Shown: positions 57,803 to 64,000 of the stretch, in pieces
Layout of the letters: every line of letters begins with the position of its first letter
Position numbering within the stretch: position 1 is the stretch's first letter
Assembly: GCA_021107435.1 (NCBI GenBank)
Contig: JAIOSV010000072.1
Coordinates: 1-64,000 of the forward strand
Length of the DNA stretch: 64,000 nucleotides
Direction: 5' to 3'
From: Candidatus Sabulitectum sp.
GTDB taxonomy: Bacteria; Fermentibacterota; Fermentibacteria; Fermentibacterales; JCC-6
Notes under the pieces: generated by a model
The model's database searches: none
Seen by the model: only the letters and a program-made list of their open reading frames with translations
Told to the model about the DNA's origin: nothing
Translations under genes and position numbers: made by a program

Positions 57803-59599
57803 TCACCTGTTCAGTACAACAAGAGCCCGTGAAAACCGGTTTTCATCATCACTGGTGGCAGTTGCACGGTACACTCCGGAAGGCAGACCGGTAACAACAA
57901 ACCGTCCCTCTGTCTCTCCTGTACCGGAAAAGACCTTCCTGCCGGAGGTGTCGTATACCGAAAGAGTAACGCTTCCTCCCGTTGCGGTACTTACAGAGAA
58001 AACAACCGAGCCACAGGAAGGGTTTGAAAATGACAGAGTCAAAGGTGATTCAGGTTCTTCTACTCCCATTGGATCCCAGTTGAACTGGAAGCTGTCCAGC
58101 ACAGGAGAGACTTCAGGGTTGGTGGAATTCATCAGTACCCTGTACTGGAAATACCTCTCCACCATTCCTGAAACAGCCGAGGGGTTGTAATACTCAACCG
58201 ACCATTCTCCAAGATTTCCCGGATCAGAGGAAGACCTGAACTGAACACCAAAGGAACTGCCGCCGGGAACAGAAACATTCCAGTCGATACTGGCCCACTG
58301 GGGAGTTTCCTGTGTATCCAGTACAGAGCTTGTGAGAGTTCCGGTGGAAACGAATTCTGTAGCTGTGTGCCACACAACCTTGCCCTGCATAAATCTAATT
58401 GCGAGTACATCAAGACTTCCATTGTTGTCTATATCCGCCGGTATAACACAGCTTGTGGAGCCCCCGCCCGCACGGATGATCCACTTTGTCCAGACAGATC
58501 CTCCGTTGCTGTTTTCCCACCAGGCGACACCGCCACCGCCAAAGGAAGAGACAACAATATCCATGTCTCCGTCGCCATCCAGATCAGCAGGTTTAACAAT
58601 AGCGCATGCGGTTACTATTCCGATAAGTGACCGCGTCCATCCAGTTCCATTGTTACTGTACATAAAGGTTCTGGACTCATTCATTGCAGCGGAAACAAGT
58701 TCAAGATCTCCGTCATCATCCAGATCAACTGCCCTTACTCCATGGGCTCCCTGGATTGAAGTGTCTACATCCTCCCCCGTCCATACAGGTTCCGATCCTC
58801 CGCTTCCATACCAGATTGTAACAGAAGAGGGCCCTCCCGTAGAACCATAAGCAGCACACGCTACATCCATGTTGCCGTCCTGGTCTATATCGACAGGATG
58901 GAGTCTGCAGGGGTAGAAAACAGAATCAGTAATCAGGAGCGACTGCCATTGAACAGGAACTCCTTCATCATTTCTGTACCAGTAAACAAGATCAGCTTCT
59001 GCCGCAGCCGCAACCAGATCAAGATCTCCGTCTCCATCGATATCCGAGGCTTCTATATGATGAGCACCTTGAAAACCAGTAGCAATCTCCTGTATTTCCC
59101 ACTGAGGAAAACTTGCTCCGTCATTAAGAAAGAGAAGCAGTCTTCCACCGGTATAAGTGGCAATGAGAATATCCAGATCTCCGTCTCCGTCCACATCGGC
59201 AATGTCGCTTCCGCAGCATCCATCTGTTTCTGAAGAAACTATCTGTTCCACCCACTCATTATTTTCCTGTCCGTACCACACCCTGACCTGATCCATTTCA
59301 TAGGCTCCAACCATGATGTCCATGAATCCATCAGCATTGATGTCATCGCAGTGAGCGGTATAGGGTTTAGCGAATTCCTCAACAATCAGAGTTTCCGTAC
59401 AATCAGCCAGAGGAGAGGAGGACAGAGCAATCTGACCTTCAACAGATCGCCATGCAACACCCTCAAAGTTCTCAAAAGTATCAGCCCAATCGGCAGCAGG
59501 GCTTCCAGCTACAGGTCCTCCGGACCAATCGGATTGTTCAGCCTGCCCGGCAAAAGCAGACAAACCTCCAAGAAGAATAACCAGCATAATCGGTTTCAT
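57803..59599 (-). CDS. Exported FG-GAP/VCBS repeat protein with C-terminal sorting domain
   Basis: A 598-aa protein: signal peptide MKPIMLVILLGGLSAFAGQA, then about six or seven FG-GAP/VCBS repeats with calcium-binding loops (DINADGFMDIM, DVDGDGDLDIL, DIDGDGDLDLV, DIDQDGNMDVA, DLDDDGDLELV, DLDGDGDMDIV, DIDNNGSLDVL), forming a seven-bladed propeller. A beta domain and the FlgD/T9SS-type tail follow (VYDTSGRKVFSG, GVYRATATS). It has its own sigma-70-like promoter. It is probably a surface or secreted binding protein; the ligand is unknown. Confidence 0.88.
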   Translation of the reverse strand: MKPIMLVILLGGLSAFAGQAEQSDWSGGPVAGSPAADWADTFENFEGVAWRSVEGQIALSSSPLADCTETLIVEEFAKPYTAHCDDINADGFMDIMVGAYEMDQVRVWYGQENNEWVEQIVSSETDGCCGSDIADVDGDGDLDILIATYTGGRLLLFLNDGASFPQWEIQEIATGFQGAHHIEASDIDGDGDLDLVAAAAEADLVYWYRNDEGVPVQWQSLLITDSVFYPCRLHPVDIDQDGNMDVACAAYGSTGGPSSVTIWYGSGGSEPVWTGEDVDTSIQGAHGVRAVDLDDDGDLELVSAAMNESRTFMYSNNGTGWTRSLIGIVTACAIVKPADLDGDGDMDIVVSSFGGGGVAWWENSNGGSVWTKWIIRAGGGSTSCVIPADIDNNGSLDVLAIRFMQGKVVWHTATEFVSTGTLTSSVLDTQETPQWASIDWNVSVPGGSSFGVQFRSSSDPGNLGEWSVEYYNPSAVSGMVERYFQYRVLMNSTNPEVSPVLDSFQFNWDPMGVEEPESPLTLSFSNPSCGSVVFSVSTATGGSVTLSVYDTSGRKVFSGTGETEGRFVVTGLPSGVYRATATSDDENRFSRALVVLNR

Positions 59600-59641
59600 A
59601 ATAACTCCTTTCCAAGAGTGACGAGTATATAGTTGTTCTGT

Positions 59642-59669
59642 ATTATACTATCAAAGAAGGAGGAGTCAA
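59642..59669 (-). promoter_or_regulatory. Promoter of the FG-GAP protein gene
   Basis: Minus strand: TTGACT, a 16-base spacer, TATAAT. It lies 43 bases before the start codon, leaving room for the AAAGGAG ribosome-binding site. Confidence 0.75.
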
Positions 59670-59670
59670 G

Positions 59671-59696
59671 AAAAGGGGAGAGCCGAAGCTCTCCCC
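59671..59696 (-). terminator. Terminator of the 244-aa secreted protein gene
   Basis: Minus strand: GGGGAGAGC-TTCG-GCTCTCCCC, a perfect 9-bp stem with a stable UUCG loop, followed by TTTTCTT. Confidence 0.9.
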
Positions 59697-59715
59697 AACA
59701 ACCAAAAGGCCTTTT

Positions 59716-60450
59716 CTAGAAAGAAGCCTTGATTCCAGCCCAGGTTTCGCGTTCGAGTGAAGTGTCACCCCACATGAAGCCAAGAATGTTCTCCCATATA
59801 GCGATACTCTCATTCGCATATGCAGGGGTGAATCCGCTGATAACGCTGCAACCGTCGCTGGCGACACAGATAGCGGCCTGACCTGATGTTGATGAGGATG
59901 TCCAGCCGGTGACGGGAGTAGCGGTTGAAACGGTCATTCTGCTGTTCAGAGTGAGGAGACCGGGATCATTCCAGGCCCAGTCAGTGATTCCATCGGCGAT
60001 GGCGTGTCCTGTGTTCCAGCAATAGTGAGGAATAACAGGAGAACCGAAACCGGAGAAGCCGGAAACGCCCATGGCATTTCCAAGAGCTCCCTGTCCGGCT
60101 GTTCCTGAAGTCCACTGCCAGGTTGATGCAAACAGCTTGATGGCACCTGTGTCATAGAGATCGTTTACAGCAGCCCAGTTAAGAGTGTTAGCGTTGGCAT
60201 ACCAGGATTCGATAACCACGATATCCCACGCATCACCGAGGCTGGAAAGGGCAGTGTTGAATGCTACCTGCTGTCCACCCGGATAACCGTCATAGGATTC
60301 GATGTTGGCAGAGGGCCAGAGGTTGCCGGCTGCGGTAACAACGGCATTTCCATAACCTCCAGAAATGTCGTGATAAATCAGGACATTAGCGGGATCCTGG
60401 GCGAAAGCAGCCACAGTAATCAAAGATAGTAAACAGAATACAATTTTCAT
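59716..60450 (-). CDS. Exported protein of unknown function (244 aa)
   Basis: Start at ATG 60450 (MKIVFCLLSLITVAAFAQ), which has GGAAGGA upstream and a clear signal peptide; the track start adds 12 residues without support. The mature part looks like an alternating alpha/beta fold (ANVLIYHDISGGYGNAVVTAAGNLWPSA, DIVVIESWYANANTLNWAAV, KLFASTWQWTSG) resembling glutamine-amidotransferase-like or ThuA-type domains found in FCB surface proteins. It ends without a sorting domain. I do not recognise it firmly. It is a single gene with its own promoter and terminator. Confidence 0.75.
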   Translation of the reverse strand: MKIVFCLLSLITVAAFAQDPANVLIYHDISGGYGNAVVTAAGNLWPSANIESYDGYPGGQQVAFNTALSSLGDAWDIVVIESWYANANTLNWAAVNDLYDTGAIKLFASTWQWTSGTAGQGALGNAMGVSGFSGFGSPVIPHYCWNTGHAIADGITDWAWNDPGLLTLNSRMTVSTATPVTGWTSSSTSGQAAICVASDGCSVISGFTPAYANESIAIWENILGFMWGDTSLERETWAGIKASF

Positions 60451-60491
60451 GAAATCCTTCCTTTCCGATGACCCGAGATGAGCCATCTTTA

Positions 60492-60520
60492 ATTCTATCC
60501 ATAAGATGGGGGAATGTCAA
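60492..60520 (-). promoter_or_regulatory. Strong sigma-70-type promoter of the 244-aa secreted protein
   Basis: Minus strand: TTGACA, a 17-base spacer, TAGAAT, about 41 bases before the start codon. Confidence 0.8.
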
Positions 60521-60527
60521 CACAGAA

Positions 60528-60552
60528 CAGGGAATCCGTTAAGAATTCCCTG
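60528..60552 (-). terminator. Hairpin after the degenerate tRNA
   Basis: CAGGGAAT / ATTCCCTG, an 8-bp perfect stem with a 9-base loop; no clear T tract. It separates the tRNA region from the next promoter. Confidence 0.45.
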
Positions 60553-60561
60553 AAATATTTT

Positions 60562-60629
60562 TGGTGTTCCCGATGGGCATTGAACCCCGCTTTCCCTCGT
60601 CAAGGGAACAGGCTTAGTTTCTCGGGGAC
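60562..60629 (-). pseudogene. Degenerate tRNA (tRNA-Glu-like 3' half, broken D arm)
   Basis: Minus strand: a 68-base tRNA-like element ending in CCA. A good anticodon arm (TTCCC-TTGACGA-GGGAA, nominal anticodon GAC) is followed by GGGGTTCAAT like a T loop, but only three of five T-stem pairs form. The acceptor GTCCCCG/CGGGAAC has one mismatch, and only 14 bases lie where the D arm should be. The stretch GGAAAGCGGGGTTC is identical to the neighbouring tRNA-Glu, so it looks like a decayed duplicate. Confidence 0.55.
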
Positions 60630-60636
60630 GCGGGGT

Positions 60637-60661
60637 AAAAAAACACCCCCATACGGAGGTG
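60637..60661 (-). terminator. Terminator after tRNA-Glu
   Basis: Minus strand: CACCTCC / GGGGGTG stem (one mismatched pair, GTAT loop) followed by seven T. Confidence 0.8.
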
Positions 60662-60672
60662 CTTATTTTCTT

Positions 60673-60747
60673 TGGCGCTCCCACGGGGAATCGAACCCCG
60701 CTTTCCGGCGTGAGAGGCCAGCGTCCTAGCCGATAGACGATGGGAGC
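60673..60747 (-). tRNA. tRNA-Glu (CTC)
   Basis: Minus strand, 75 bases with encoded CCA. Acceptor GCTCCCA pairs fully with TGGGAGC. The D arm has GTCTATCGGCTAGGAC, typical of tRNA-Glu. Anticodon stem CTGGC/GCCGG holds loop CTCTCAC (anticodon CTC). T arm CGGGG-TTCGATT-CCCCG is perfect. It lies 41 bases after the gltX stop on the same strand and ends at a terminator. Confidence 0.96.
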
Positions 60748-60788
60748 ACTGCGCCGAGGGCGGAATATCTGTACCCGCCATCATTTTG

Positions 60789-62267
60789 TCAAGCCCTGTA
60801 CTTCTTCTCCAGCTTCTTCAGCTTTTTCCCGGAAAGTCCTCCCAGAACACCCATTGCGGAGGTAATTCTTGTCCGGCAGAGGTCACTTCCAAGGACTTCC
60901 ATGGAGTCGAAAAGAGGAGGAGCAACCTTGCTTCCGCAGATGGCTCCGTATAGAGGACTTGTAAGATCTTTGAGCTTCAGTTCAAACAATTCTGAAACTT
61001 CTTTCAGTACTGATGAAATGGCCGGGCTGTTCCATTCTCGAAGTTCCTCAAGTTTCCACAAAGTTACTTGAAGAAGCTCAATAACATGGCTTTTCTCCAT
61101 ATCTTTAACCTCTAAAAGTTCCTCTGTAACAGGAACAGAATCGCTGAAGAACATTGCAGTGAAGTAACCCCAGTCGGAAAGGGTTTCAAGTCTTGATGCC
61201 ACAACAGAAGAAACTCTGGAAATGTATTCAGGATTTAAAGCCCACTCCTGAAGCTTCTCAGAAAGTTCAGCAACGGAGTTGTCCTCTCTGATATATCTGC
61301 TGTTCAACCACCGGAGTTTTGCTCTGTCAAAAACCGGACTGCCCAGGGAAATATCCTTCAGGCTAAAATTCTTAATCATTTCCGGAACAGAGAACTTCTC
61401 AGATCCGTCCGGCATGTGCCAGCCCATCATTCCCAGATAGTTAAGAAGGGCTTCAGGGAGATAGCCCGCTTTCCTGTAGTAGTTGATGGAAGTGGGGTTC
61501 TTCCTTTTAGACAGCTTCGACTTGTCCGGATTTCGAAGCAGAGGCAGGTGACAATACAAAGGAGGTTCCCAGCCGAAGAACTCATAAAGAAGCACATGTT
61601 TGGGAACGGAGTTGATCCATTCCTCACCTCTGATAATGTGAGTTATCTCCATGAGGTGATCGTCAACAACAACAGCCAGATGGTATGTGGGGAAGCCGTC
61701 TGCTTTCATTATCACCTGATCATCAATTGAAGCCCAGTCTTTTCTTATTTCGCCGCGGAGCAGATCGTGAAATACACATTCCCCTTCAAGAGGTATCTTC
61801 ATTCTGACAACATAAGTTTCTCCGGCGGCGATTTTTTCAGCCGCTTCCCGAGGAGAAAGATCTCTGCATCTTCTGTCATAGCCCCGGTTAGGTGCTTTTT
61901 CTTCAATAAGTTTTTTGCGGACCTCATCCAGTCTTTCTTTAGAGCAGAAACAGGGGTAAGCATGACCATTTTTTATGAGTTGATCAATGTGATTTCTGTA
62001 AATACTCAGGCGGTCACTCTGTCTGTATGGCCCAAACGGACCCCCTACATCAGGCCCCTCGTCCCATGTAATGCCAATCCACCTCAAGCTTTCAAGAATT
62101 GCCAGCTCGGAGGCATCTGTTGATCTGTCCTGATCAGTATCTTCAATTCTCAGAACAAAATCTCCTCCGTTAACTCTGGCCCACACAAAGCCGAATAGAG
62201 CCTGGTACGCGGTACCCACATGGGGATCTCCTGTTGGAGAAGGAGCCAGTCTTGTTCTTACCTTCAT
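60789..62267 (-). CDS. gltX: Glutamyl-tRNA synthetase
   Basis: A 492-aa class I synthetase: RLAPSPTGDPHVGTAYQALF (HIGH-type site), FVLRIEDTDQDRS, YRQSDRLSIYRNHI, and KLSKRKNPTS (KMSKS-type loop). The C-terminal anticodon-binding domain is present. It charges tRNA-Glu and supplies Glu-tRNA; whether it is discriminating cannot be told. It is upstream of, and probably co-transcribed with, tRNA-Glu. AAAAGGAGG precedes the ATG. Confidence 0.96.
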   Translation of the reverse strand: MKVRTRLAPSPTGDPHVGTAYQALFGFVWARVNGGDFVLRIEDTDQDRSTDASELAILESLRWIGITWDEGPDVGGPFGPYRQSDRLSIYRNHIDQLIKNGHAYPCFCSKERLDEVRKKLIEEKAPNRGYDRRCRDLSPREAAEKIAAGETYVVRMKIPLEGECVFHDLLRGEIRKDWASIDDQVIMKADGFPTYHLAVVVDDHLMEITHIIRGEEWINSVPKHVLLYEFFGWEPPLYCHLPLLRNPDKSKLSKRKNPTSINYYRKAGYLPEALLNYLGMMGWHMPDGSEKFSVPEMIKNFSLKDISLGSPVFDRAKLRWLNSRYIREDNSVAELSEKLQEWALNPEYISRVSSVVASRLETLSDWGYFTAMFFSDSVPVTEELLEVKDMEKSHVIELLQVTLWKLEELREWNSPAISSVLKEVSELFELKLKDLTSPLYGAICGSKVAPPLFDSMEVLGSDLCRTRITSAMGVLGGLSGKKLKKLEKKYRA

Positions 62268-62300
62268 TTTACCTCCTTTTCATGCTGTGCCTGTGATGGC

Positions 62301-62306
62301 TATAAT
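62301..62306 (+). promoter_or_regulatory. -10 box upstream of the cupin gene
   Basis: A perfect TATAAT in the 65-base gap between divergent gltX and cupin genes, 26 bases before the GTG start. No good -35 is visible. Confidence 0.4.
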
Positions 62307-62332
62307 ACTTGAAAGCAGGCAAGGAGGTCACT

Positions 62333-62599
62333 GTGATTAAGGTAGAAAGACTTACAGACCAGAAGCTGGAAGAACTCAACGTCATGAGCTGGCCCATCTG
62401 GGAAAAGGAAGAGTCTGAGTTCCCCTGGGAATACGACATGGAGGAAGTCTGTTACATCCTCTCCGGGGAGGCTACAATAATCCCTGAAGACGGAGACCCG
62501 GTTAAAATTGGCTCGGGAGATTTTGTCTCCTTCCCCTGCGGTATGAAATGCATATGGAAAATCAATTTAGCTATAAGGAAACACTATGATTTCAGGTAA
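62333..62599 (+). CDS. Small cupin-domain protein (DUF861/EutQ-like)
   Basis: An 88-aa single cupin: WPIWEKEESEFPWEYDMEEVCYILSGEATII, then GSGDFVSFPCGMKCIWKI and KHYDF. This is the Cupin_3 (DUF861) pattern; only part of the usual metal-binding His set is present. GTG 62333 with AGGAGG seven bases upstream is chosen over the track ATG, which lies before the ribosome-binding site. It overlaps the PH-like gene by 14 bases. Confidence 0.82.
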   Translation: MIKVERLTDQKLEELNVMSWPIWEKEESEFPWEYDMEEVCYILSGEATIIPEDGDPVKIGSGDFVSFPCGMKCIWKINLAIRKHYDFR

Positions 62600-63056
62600 A
62601 TTCAAAACTGCCCCGCTGGATACCATGGCCAGAGTGTCTACTGTACTAATGATTGTCGCGGCGGGAGCTCTTCCTTTTGTTCCCAGAATGGCCATGTATG
62701 CCCTGTCCATTTTGCCTCTGGTGATCTTTATAACCTGGCTCTTTTCCGTAAGGGGATATACCCTTGAAGACAACACTCTGGTTGTTATGAGACCTTTGTG
62801 GAAAACAACAATTGTTTTACCTCCGGGTGCCACTGCACGGGCAGAACCGGAGGTAAAGAACGGGCTTATCAAAACCATGGGTAACGGTGGATTGTTCGGC
62901 TATACCGGAGGATTCAGAAACAGGAAGCTTGGCAACTTCAAGACCTATGCCACAAACTGGAGCCACGCGGTTTCAATAACCAGTGAAGCGGACAGTTTTT
63001 GCATTGTTCTCACACCTGAAGACCCTGAACAATTAATCCAGATCATTAATGGATGA
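62586..63056 (+). CDS. Membrane protein with bacterial PH-like domain
   Basis: A 156-aa protein with two N-terminal membrane helices (VSTVLMIVAAGALPFVP, MYALSILPLVIFITWLF) and a bacterial pleckstrin-homology-like beta domain: VRGYTLEDNTLVVMRPLWKTTIVL, GGLFGYTGGFRNRKLGNFKTYAT and FCIVLTPEDPEQLI. Such proteins are common and of unknown function. It is translationally coupled to the cupin gene. Confidence 0.75.
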   Translation: MISGKFKTAPLDTMARVSTVLMIVAAGALPFVPRMAMYALSILPLVIFITWLFSVRGYTLEDNTLVVMRPLWKTTIVLPPGATARAEPEVKNGLIKTMGNGGLFGYTGGFRNRKLGNFKTYATNWSHAVSITSEADSFCIVLTPEDPEQLIQIING

Positions 63057-63242
63057 CTTTAAAAAGGGGCAGGGAAACTATTCTGAAATTCCAGTTAGCT
63101 TAGAAAAAAGTACCAGACAAGCAGAGCTTAATCGTTTACAAGAGAGAAACCGGGTTTTTGATTTAAACAACTTGCAGTAAAACAGGTGATATGGTATTGC
63201 TGAACTTTGACAGGTCAATAAGAGAATATATAGGGGAAAGAA

Positions 63243-64000
63243 ATGAAGACATTGTCTCTTGCATTGCTGATTCTTACTTGCAGCCTTTCTGCGGATGAAT
63301 GGACTATTGAGTTACTGGACTCGGAAGGCTGTACAGGATATTGGAGCTCAATCCATATGGATTCGGCAGATCAAACTCACATAGTCTACAGAGATGATAC
63401 TGCCAATCAGCTTATTCATGTTTTCCAGAACGGAACAGGTTGGACCTCTGAGGTAATTGCCACCTGTGATTGCTGGTTCATAAGCATGGTTCTTGATTCC
63501 AGCGACAAGCCCCATGTTTCTTACTGGGACAATTCCACATCTGAAATATCGTATGCGAACTGGGATGGCTCATGTTGGGTTATCTCTGTTCTTGAAACAG
63601 CAGGAACCTCAGCTTATGAATATCCACGATCAGACATAGAGCTGGATTCTGCTGGGTTGCCGCACGTAACCTGGTATGATGGAATTGAAGGAAGACTCAA
63701 GTACGGCAGTTGGACAGGTTCGGATTGGAATATTATAACGGTAGATTCAATTGGGATAACAGGTGTAGATCCTTCTCTTTCTCTGGATTCAAATGATAAT
63801 CCGCATATTTCTTATTGTAACCGTACTGATTCTTGTTTAAAGTACGCCTTTTACAACGGATCAGAATGGCAACAGCAGACAGTTGACGCAAGCGGGGATG
63901 TGGGAGGTTGTACTTCCATTTTTCTTGACGGAAATGATAACCCCCGTATTTCCTATTATTCCTGGAATCCCTATGAATCTGTTAAATATGCATTGAAGGA
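63243..64000 (+). CDS. Exported repeat protein, 3' truncated by the window
   Basis: Open from ATG 63243 (GGGGAAAG upstream) to the window end without a stop, so it is missing from the ORF track; 252 codons are visible. It has a signal peptide (MKTLSLALLILTCSLSA), then beta repeats of about 50 residues with the pattern LDSxDxPHxSYxD followed by Y...W (for example LDSSDKPHVSYWDN, LDSAGLPHVTWYDG, LDSNDNPHISYCNR, LDGNDNPRISYYSW), probably propeller blades. A TTGACA at 63207 hints at a promoter. By analogy with neighbours it may end in a sorting domain. The 186 bases before it show no other feature. Confidence 0.8.
   Translation, partial: MKTLSLALLILTCSLSADEWTIELLDSEGCTGYWSSIHMDSADQTHIVYRDDTANQLIHVFQNGTGWTSEVIATCDCWFISMVLDSSDKPHVSYWDNSTSEISYANWDGSCWVISVLETAGTSAYEYPRSDIELDSAGLPHVTWYDGIEGRLKYGSWTGSDWNIITVDSIGITGVDPSLSLDSNDNPHISYCNRTDSCLKYAFYNGSEWQQQTVDASGDVGGCTSIFLDGNDNPRISYYSWNPYESVKYALK

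Noticed and set aside
62301-62333. A full promoter for the cupin gene
   Set aside because: Only the TATAAT is convincing; the expected -35 position lacks a TTGACA-like hexamer, so just the -10 box is listed at low confidence.

Overview
This 64 kb window is bacterial chromosomal DNA around the replication origin. It carries rpmH, rnpA, yidD, yidC, mnmE, mnmG, rsmG, parA and parB on one side (minus strand), and dnaA, dnaN, a DciA-like gene, gyrB and gyrA on the other (plus strand). Base composition is balanced and genes are tightly packed. Many starts are TTG or GTG, and two may be CTG. Several exported proteins end in a C-terminal beta domain of the kind used for type IX secretion or FlgD-like folds (FCB superphylum habit). 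A gingipain-type peptidase, two CotH proteins with lamin-tail domains, an FG-GAP protein, a V-type ATPase and a Ptb/Buk/indolepyruvate-oxidoreductase operon also occur. Together these suggest an anaerobic, fermentative, Gram-negative lineage of the FCB group, possibly a candidate phylum such as Fermentibacterota. The assignment is inference; there is no rRNA in the window.

Layout. 1-3122: a truncated surface peptidase, a HepT/MntA-type HEPN/nucleotidyltransferase pair and a decayed DUF4143 fragment. 3233-9012: structured leader, rpsF, ssb, a second OB-fold gene, rpsR, a DUF2232 membrane protein, rplI, tsaD, then acpS and nnr. 9083-10669: a sugar-isomerase-like protein with eroded metal sites and a small exported Cys-containing protein. 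10720-15746: an overlapping operon of CotH kinase, porin, VTC polyphosphate-polymerase domain and DUF4956, the most system-like accessory locus here. 15833-19676: a second CotH protein with its own promoter, a small lamin-tail protein and a DUF4126 membrane protein. 19732-24091: iorB, iorA, buk, ptb (minus), for amino-acid fermentation with ATP formation. 24188-27093: a HAD phosphatase, two membrane proteins and a glycosyltransferase. 27150-34918: a ferredoxin and the conserved origin-side block, with two parS-like sites. 35151-46122: dnaA, putative oriC, dnaN, dciA-like, gyrB, gyrA and an unrecognised 1189-aa protein. 46124-47904: asparaginase, a membrane coiled-coil protein and a bactofilin. 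48090-56621: a nine-gene V-type ATPase operon whose proteolipid has Na+-type ligands. 56669-60450: a TrmB-like regulator and secreted proteins. 60562-62267: a degenerate tRNA, tRNA-Glu and gltX. 62333-64000: a cupin, a PH-like membrane protein and a truncated exported repeat protein.

An energy theme is visible but inferred. Oxoacid oxidation by Ior yields acyl-CoA and reduced ferredoxin, Ptb/Buk convert acyl-CoA to ATP, and the V-ATPase couples ATP to an ion, probably Na+. No stretch over 300 bases lacks a gene; the larger gaps hold the S6 leader, the CotH2 promoter and the putative oriC. I saw no CRISPR array, prophage or insertion sequence.
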